Source: Reticulitermes lucifugus (Eukaryota; Arthropoda; Insecta; Blattodea; Rhinotermitidae). Taken from it: a stretch of 64,000 nt of DNA. Position numbers and translations under genes: made by a program. The notes below the pieces were generated by a model that worked only from the letters and a program-made list of their open reading frames with translations, ran no database searches and was not told the origin of the DNA. Shown here in pieces: positions 58,758 through 64,000 of this stretch. Location of the stretch: positions 4,257-68,256 of the forward strand of contig JAKCWW010000977.1 of the NCBI GenBank assembly GCA_026260175.1, given 5' to 3'. Within the stretch, counting starts at the first letter, position 1, and the number at the start of each line of letters is the position of its first letter.

Positions 58758-58945
58758 AAATCAGGGAGCAGAGTTGCACAGCTAATCAGGAATTCTTTTC
58801 TCTTTTCATGCGGACTACGAAGTTTCATTACGGTGTTCACAACAGTCGGCCATATCTCCCTATTCTGAACGAAATAAATCCAGTTCACACTCTCCCATGA
58901 TCTTTTGTTCAATGAATTCTACTTGCTGCAGCCATCTCATTCGCC
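58758..58945 (-). mobile_element. LINE 3' end (family A), only minus-strand copy
   Basis: The minus strand reads RRMRWLQQVEFIEQKIMGE, then WIYFVQNREIWPTVVNTVMK and LRSPHEKRKEFLIS, paralleling RRxRWAGHV, [20 protein letters not shown] and NLRVP-NAGKFLTS of the family, followed by gctgtgcaactctgctccct for the distal tail. Frame breaks separate the parts. Confidence 0.72.
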
Positions 58946-59859
58946 TTTATGTGTTCACCCCATAATATCTGGAGAGGGAAACAAATTGTGAGTCCCGTCT
59001 TTACGCAGTTTGCTAGAGCCTCCTCTTACTTGCTACGTCTGAGTATTAGTGTTCTCCTGTCCTTGCCCTCAGATACCTGCAGTCTGTATTCTTGCTTTAT
59101 GTCAAACACCAAGTTTCACACAATTAGCAAAGAGGCAGAATTCTTGTCATATTTTCGTCGTTTCGTATTTCAGTAGCAGAAGCGCAGATAATTATCTCTT
59201 GTAAGATATTGTGTATTTAATTAAAGCAAGCCTCCATGTATTTAAACTGCTCTTAATTTCCTTGTGACTTGAAATTTTTATCTGCCAATGTCGATCCAAT
59301 ATATTTGAACTTTTACAAATATTTGTGGAGTTATTAGCTGTCTTTAATTTAACATTTTGTCCTGCATTGTTGTGAGAACTTATACACTTAATTTTCTCTT
59401 ATTTTATGTCTAGACAAACCTCCATACTGGCTACTGACAAAGCGTCTATATTTCTCTCTATTGAACCTTTGTACCGGCTCAGTACATTAGCGTCATCACC
59501 TGTTTAACCTGCCGTTTCCTCCAGCCCCACCTTGCTCCATATTTCTTAGGTCCAAGTACTTCCGTCCGTTACTTTTCTTAAGCACACTAGAAGCCTGTGT
59601 TGTTAACTGTAATTTGAAGGTACACTGTTACTATGTTCGGTCATAAAATACATTTGTATTACTTACTGTATGTTTTGGGTTGTATAATTAAAACTCTAAC
59701 AGCAAGAGTTCAAATTTAAGTAACCTGCTATATCTCTGCTTCTCTATGTATTCCCGGTGACATTTGAGGCATTAATATATCACGGTACGACTTCCCTATA
59801 CTCTGCTGACAGGAGTCTGTGTCCTCTTTTTTATCAGCCATCATGTCAAAAATGTTGTC
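58946..59859. other. No gene recognised
   Basis: Unassigned. The frames 58949-59176 (plus) and 59728-59973 (minus) carry no motif. LINE family D sequence may begin earlier than 59860, but the frame is not clear. Confidence 0.4.
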
Positions 59860-61100
59860 ATATTGCGATAATCTATAAATTTGTGGCCGCCAACATTTTG
59901 CTTCAGCGGTGGAAACACCTAAAGGGAACTGGCATAGACTGGCGCGAAAGAAGATGATCAGCAAATTGTACATAGATCAAAGTGTTAAAGTATGACTGGA
60001 CCAACGAGAGACAAAAAGTGTGAAGACTTCAAGATGCGTTAGACAAGGATGCTGTTTGTCACCTGTTCAACTTGTACAGCTATTACCTTACCAAGGAAGC
60101 ACTCGAAGGGCTTTTTTCATGGCTCGGCAGCCCTCGTGGGCGTAGGCTTCCTCTTTGTTGAGGTTTCGAGATTACACACAGACACACCACACTCGGTAGG
60201 ACTCCTCTGGACGAGTGATCAGCCAGACGCAGAGACTTCTACCTGACAACACACAACACTCAAAAGAGAGCCATCCATGCCCCCGGTGGGATTCGAACCC
60301 GCAACCCCAGCAAGCGAGCGCCGCAGACCCACGCCTTAGACCGCGCGGCTACCAGGATCTGCACTCAAAAGGTTTGGATATTTCAAAACAGGATAAAAAG
60401 TAATTTAGACTGTGAAATATGCAGATGACCTAGAGCTGCTGGCTAAGAAAGAAACGGTGCTGCAGGGCATGAGTGATAGACAAATGGGAATTGCAAGATG
60501 TTACGGAATTGAAATGAATGTGAAAAATTTATGGTAATGGGAATCTCAAGGCAACCATCCCCAATGCAGATTATGATAGATCAAAAACAACCGAATAATG
60601 TGGAATATTTCAACTATTTGGATAGCATGATAAATGATGCAGGATATACGCGTGAAATTAAATAAAGTATTGCCATGGCAAAAGCAGCATTTGACCAGAA
60701 AAAGACTCTTTTCACCAGAAAATTGGATTTAAATTTAAGAAATAAACTTCTAACGTGCTGCAGTTGGAGCATAGCCATGTATGTTACTGAAGCTTGGACA
60801 CTTCGGATAGCAGATCAGAAATAGCTGGAAATTTTTGGAATGTGGTGTTGGAGGAGGATGGAGATCAGCTGGACCGATCTGTGAGAAATGAAAAAGTATT
60901 ACGTTATTGAATGTAAGATAGAGCGCAGGATAGGAGTAACGGGAAGACGAGGAAGAATATGTAAGCGGCTACTGGATGACCTTAAGGAAAAGATAAGGTG
61001 ATGTAGATTGAAATTGGAAGCACAAGATCGCACTGTGGAGAACTCGTTTTGGAAGAGGTCATGGAACTGTTGTAAGACAGACTACGGGATGAATAAATGG
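59860..61100 (+). mobile_element. LINE reverse transcriptase fragment (family D), copy 2, split by a SINE
   Basis: The left part reads LKGTGIDWRERR, MISKLYIDQSVKV and SRCVRQGCCLSPVQ (RT motifs before the catalytic box). After the SINE (60111-60360) the right part reads VKYADDLELLAKKETVLQGM, the catalytic YADD box with both Asp, then worn parts (IAMAKAAF region at 60671, LRIADQ, WCWRRMEISWTD region at 60840) and WRTRFGRGHGTVVRQTTG at about 61035-61090. Stops and frame changes are frequent. The 3' end agad-tacgggatgaataaat is like that of copy 1. It is the only place in the window where a catalytic RT box survives. Confidence 0.88.
60111..60360 (-). mobile_element. tRNA-headed SINE (family S2) nested in LINE, with TSD
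   Basis: The minus strand starts gatcctggtagccgcgcggt, ctaaggcgtgggtctgcggc (A-box region), has gcgggttcgaatcccaccgg as a nearly ideal B box, then the S2 body and an A-rich end. Target-site duplication gcactcgaaggg (60099-60110) against gcactcaaaagg (60361-60372), two mismatches, restores the LINE reading when the insert is ignored (KEAL-EG then the next RT block). This is the youngest-looking S2 copy here. Frames 60049-60246 and 60215-60403 are SINE-derived. Confidence 0.93.
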
Positions 61101-62384
61101 TGGAGACAAAGGATAAACTACGGCGATGGTTGTTATTGTTTGGATCGTTATTCTGTGTAATAAATAGTTAACATTTTGAATGGCCCCTAATGCTATGAAT
61201 TAACAGGTGTCCGACCATTATCCTGTGGAGCATTGACTGGTCTAAGTGTCGAATGGTTCACCAATATACACTTAAGTGCCCATTTTCTTTACTTTGTGCA
61301 ATAACGGATTTCACACTTTAACGGTAACATGTACATAGATTAATTTAATTCAGAATTATTATTTAAATTTGCGTTTGGACAATCGGGCCTCTACGTTATT
61401 GATTTAAATACTTAAATCACACTTCAACCAAAACTGTAGGAAATTGCTACTTCGAGGCTTATGAAATACAGATTTATGAATTAATGACGTCCGCTTACAA
61501 GTGGTTCCTTGAGTCCTTTTTCATTCTCATCTCTTATGATGAGGAAACGTAAAGGAACAACTTTTGAGGTGCTTGTACATGTACAGTTTTTTTCTGTTTA
61601 AGACGGAAGGTTCAGCTCTCATGCTTTCAAGTCAGCAGACCCATAATGCGTTACTTTCGCCTCATGGCTGTGTTCTGTAGAAAGTTCACTATGCGTACGG
61701 CCTGTAGCATGTTTATAATAAGCGAACTTCAGTCATTATATGCAGTTATGTAAAAAATGTTGAAAGGATAATTATTAAAGAGAATTTTCTTTAGTTTGTC
61801 TTGTTTTGGTATTCCAAAGGATTACCCATTGCAACTTTGAATGTCTGTTGTGTTGTAACAGATACCTTAACTGCAGTATGACGGTAAAAGTGAACTGTAA
61901 CGTTGGCCGAATGTCAAATGTCAGACGCACTGAAAATGCATGACAGAGAAGACGTACAGATCCACGTGATTTTGTGACCATTTTCACACAAACCCTCCGC
62001 TTCACTCTTGAATCTCGTGAAAGGCAACACGCCATATGTAGTTTAGATCCATTTAATATCATCCTCCGTGTAGTACGCCTGCATCTTTGTTTCCATGTTT
62101 CTGGCGAAAAATGTGTTTTTCTCTCGTCTTACATACCTGCCGCTTGTCCTGCACACACATCTTCACTTGACTTTTTCATTATCAATGCGTGGTGAAGAGT
62201 AGGCCTAAAAATGTGAAGCTTCAGTTATGTAACGTCCTCAAAATTCCTGTCGTCACTGTCTCCCTCTTCTATACAGGAACTCCTCCCAGTACCACGTTCA
62301 CTGACAGCCTCAGTCAGTTTTAATTCTTAGGCCTTGGCGGTTGATGTCCAGTGGGTCCTCTCGGCTTTCGAGAGTAAGCCGCGT
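61101..62384. other. No gene recognised
   Basis: Unassigned. The antisense pair 61775-62062 (minus, 95 codons) and 61974-62195 (plus, 73) has no motif. TAGGCCTA at 62200. Confidence 0.4.
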
Positions 62385-62390
62385 ACAAGA

Positions 62391-62445
62391 GTGAAGATTT
62401 TCCGACAATTCGACACGAATTATAATTATCATCTTCAGGATGACA
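62391..62445 (-). ncRNA. Hammerhead-like motif, left end of P3
   Basis: Minus strand CTGAAGA (62432-62438) fits CUGANGA. Then an AT-rich weak stem II, GAA and TTGTC (GTC triplet at 62404-62406), then GGAAAATC. Second core is worn. Confidence 0.4.
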
Positions 62446-62763
62446 ATCTGGGTTTATCCGCTTCATGTCTAACCCTCACAAATTCATTCTCGAGGCTGGA
62501 TAAAGTAGAAAAACAGATTCTATCCCAGCCCTCACAACTTACACTTACGCATCTCCTCTAAAAACAGTTGACAACCTCCTGTGCAGGCCACCCGTAGGTC
62601 CTCCGTCGCCGCGAGAAAAGTTCATCGCCTCTTTCATCACCGTGGGGAAACTCCCCTATCGGTTATCCCCGCAGTCCTTCCCACGACGAATCTAGCCTCA
62701 ATTTCCACACCCCGCTTGTTGCCAGATCTATACAAGGGCTCCCGAATAACCGCGAGATATATT

Positions 62764-62812
62764 CATCCTGACGATGGAGACTGAAATGTGTGTCCAACCG
62801 TCGGAAAATCCT
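62764..62812 (+). ncRNA. Hammerhead-like motif, right end of P3
   Basis: CTGACGA (62768-62774) fits CUGANGA exactly. GGAGAC and GTGTCC form a stem II with five of six pairs, then CAACC in place of GAAAC, a GTC triplet (62800-62802) and GGAAAATCC as stem I 3' side, whose partner upstream is worn. Confidence 0.45.
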
Positions 62813-62822
62813 CATTCCTCAA

Positions 62823-63559
62823 CGCTTCTTAATCCCAAAAGCCGACTTAAAGCAAATTCAATCTATTTTTTTCCTTAGGGCAATATATTTTTAAAATAAC
62901 ACAGTAAAAGTGCTTTAATCTTTGATTTAAAGCTTGGTCACTATTGAGATGACATGAATGTTTTGGGGATTGGTGCGGCAGACGAGAGGTGTCAGAAGTG
63001 TGGTCTGTCCTAACTTCAGCAAGTGAAGATTCACTCTCGCCTCAACTTCTTGCTATCTTAACTGACTTCCTAGCCCTGAGTCTACGGTTCTCTCAACCCG
63101 TCCTGCACTCTGCTCCCTCCAAAACACATAGTACAGTCATGGCAAAAACTGCTTCTCTACGGGTATCTCTTAATACGTTCCAGCTCAATCTGCATCCATT
63201 CTAGGCTAAGAACGTGTGTCTTGGAGGGTGATGCATTAAAGAAGACGAAAGAGACGAATTAGAAGTAATAAGAGGGGAGAAAGAGCAGGAGAAAAGAAAG
63301 AAATACTCGTATGTGAATGAAGATTAAGAGGGAAGTATGAAGGAGTAGGATCGGAAGGTGAAAGAGCCTGCTATTCAGTGGGAACCACATTCTCCTTCCC
63401 CGAGAAGGAAGCAAATACGCCATGAAACTCACAACTCATTTCCATGTAGCTCTAAAGTTAAGAAACCTTGCAGCCACAACCCCACGTCCATATGACTACC
63501 TTGGCTTGGTTCTTATTAAAAGAATCAAAGAGAGTTTTGCTTATCTGTAGACCGAAAAA
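62823..63559. other. No gene recognised; purine-rich tract at 63230-63360
   Basis: The tract 63230-63360 is strongly A/G-rich (agaggggagaaagagcagga) but not a clean microsatellite. The frame 62989-63204 (plus, 71 codons) is Ser/Leu-rich with no motif. Confidence 0.45.
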
Positions 63560-63712
63560 GCCAATGAATGGGAAATTCTCTGCCACGTAAGATTTGAGGT
63601 TCTCACAGCGGTCATTGCGAAGGTTACTGTCCTGTGGGATTTTATACAATGTATTCCATCAAATAGGTGCCGAAATTTCGGAGAAACCTGCTGCCTCAGC
63701 CTTCAGGGATAA
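63560..63712 (-). mobile_element. Dispersed repeat R3 with hammerhead-like motif, copy 4
   Basis: The minus strand reads SLKAEAAGFSEISAPI, in step with TLQVGAETLSETSV at 20.3 kb, and further on IPQDSNLRNDRCENLKSYVA, the IPEDSxLHxHRxENLKSY tail I remember from this repeat. It thus carries the 3' part that copy 1 lacks. The motif at 63666-63708 has CTGAAGG, GAGG with loop and TTCTCC as stem II, GAAAT and TTCGGC. Confidence 0.68.
63666..63708 (-). ncRNA. Hammerhead-like motif in repeat R3, copy 4
   Basis: Minus strand: CCCTGAAGG (one change from CUGAAGA), TGAGG paired with CTCC plus a wobble as stem II, GAAA second core, TTC triplet (U in place of G, still UH), then GGCACC. Aligns without gaps to copies at 20.3, 53.1 and 56.2 kb. 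Confidence 0.45.
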
Positions 63713-64000
63713 AAATTCTTATTTACAAAAGATGGAAGTAGTACGTTCCTGCTTAATTTTATTGTATGCCTACAAATCTACACGGCATTCCATCTCAGAA
63801 GGGTTTTGTTTTCAATTCCTTTATATGTCGTCTTCTTTTGGCCTCTTTCTCTCTCTCTCGTTGCCTCCGTAATAATGGTATTTAATCCTTCAATCGTACA
63901 CCATACCAGCATATCACATCAGTTGATTCAGTAACGTTGAAAGACTCAAAGCTTCAGTTATTATTCTGCGTAACGTTTTTACATGTATTTCTGCTTATAT
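63713..64000. other. No gene recognised
   Basis: A short (TC)n run at about 63846-63860. The plus frame 63594-63872 spans the end of repeat R3 and has no motif. Confidence 0.4.

Larger units (their letters stand above)
62385..62822. mobile_element. Penelope-like relic P3 with inverted ribozyme-like ends
   Basis: The left end, on the minus strand, carries CATCCTGAAGATGAT ... GTCGAATTGTCGGAAAATC (62391-62445). The right end, on the plus strand, carries CATCCTGACGATGGAGAC ... GTCCAACCGTCGGAAAATCC (62764-62812). Both share the frame CCTGANGATG ... GTCGGAAAATC, so the ends are inverted copies of one unit, 320 bases apart. The interior is pyrimidine-rich with worn coding-like bits (RREKFIASFITVGKLPYRL), of no family I can name. 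It resembles P1 and P2 in plan but with a longer interior and more decay. Confidence 0.55.

Noticed and set aside
60270-60358. A true tRNA gene on the minus strand
   Set aside because: A and B boxes are present, but the sequence cannot form a full cloverleaf and continues into the SINE body.

Overview
This looks like a stretch of insect nuclear genome, most likely from a cockroach or termite lineage (Blattodea). The DNA is AT-rich. It has no recognisable host protein-coding gene, true tRNA or rRNA, and it carries one 50-bp assembly gap (18261-18310). The organism guess rests on the repeats: insect-type non-LTR retrotransposon 3' ends, several tRNA-headed SINEs, DUF4817/DDE-type and piggyBac transposase scraps, and a frequent TAGGCCTA palindrome. 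I recall these repeats as abundant in cockroach and termite assemblies but could not search for them. The window reads as gene desert or a very large intron.

Layout. 0-9 kb: two copies of a LINE 3' end (1-298, 1362-1500), a SINE (3842-4121), a jockey-like LINE 3' fragment (5637-6508), and a pair of inverted ~450-bp repeats (6680-7140 and 8895-9300) around a spacer holding a SINE with a good target-site duplication. 9-20 kb: mostly unassigned DNA with decayed SINEs, a twice-seen repeat (13186/14876), a DUF4817-like transposase N-terminus (16.6 kb) and the gap. 20-25 kb: a dispersed repeat, a hammerhead-bearing unit, a LINE C-terminus with an R2-type zinc knuckle and endonuclease motif, and more LINE ends. 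25-35 kb: almost featureless apart from one long SINE (31955-32245). 35-46 kb: a second copy of the endonuclease-type LINE, a minus-strand LINE fragment, a perfect-looking foldback insertion at 39.9 kb, and DDE and piggyBac fragments. 49-64 kb: a second jockey-like LINE, a second foldback at 55.8 kb, SINE and LINE copies, a LINE split by a SINE (60 kb), and two further ribozyme-bearing repeats near the right end.

The main discovery candidate is a set of hammerhead-ribozyme-like motifs at nine loci (13 motif copies) from at least four repeat families. The clearest have the CUGANGA core, a hairpin stem II, GAAAC, a minimal palindromic stem III and a GUH cleavage triplet, with flanks that pair as stem I. 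Two of these loci are head-to-head foldbacks with arms about 94% identical, flanked by target-site duplications (14 bp and about 11 bp). This fits the pseudo-LTR parts of Penelope-like retroelements, for which hammerhead ribozymes are known. No Penelope reverse transcriptase or GIY-YIG gene was seen here, so these look like solo or non-autonomous derivatives.

No genes act together in a pathway. All recognisable coding sequence is fragmentary transposon sequence. Statements such as 'nothing recognised' mean by eye only; short exons, diverged genes and non-coding RNAs could be missed.
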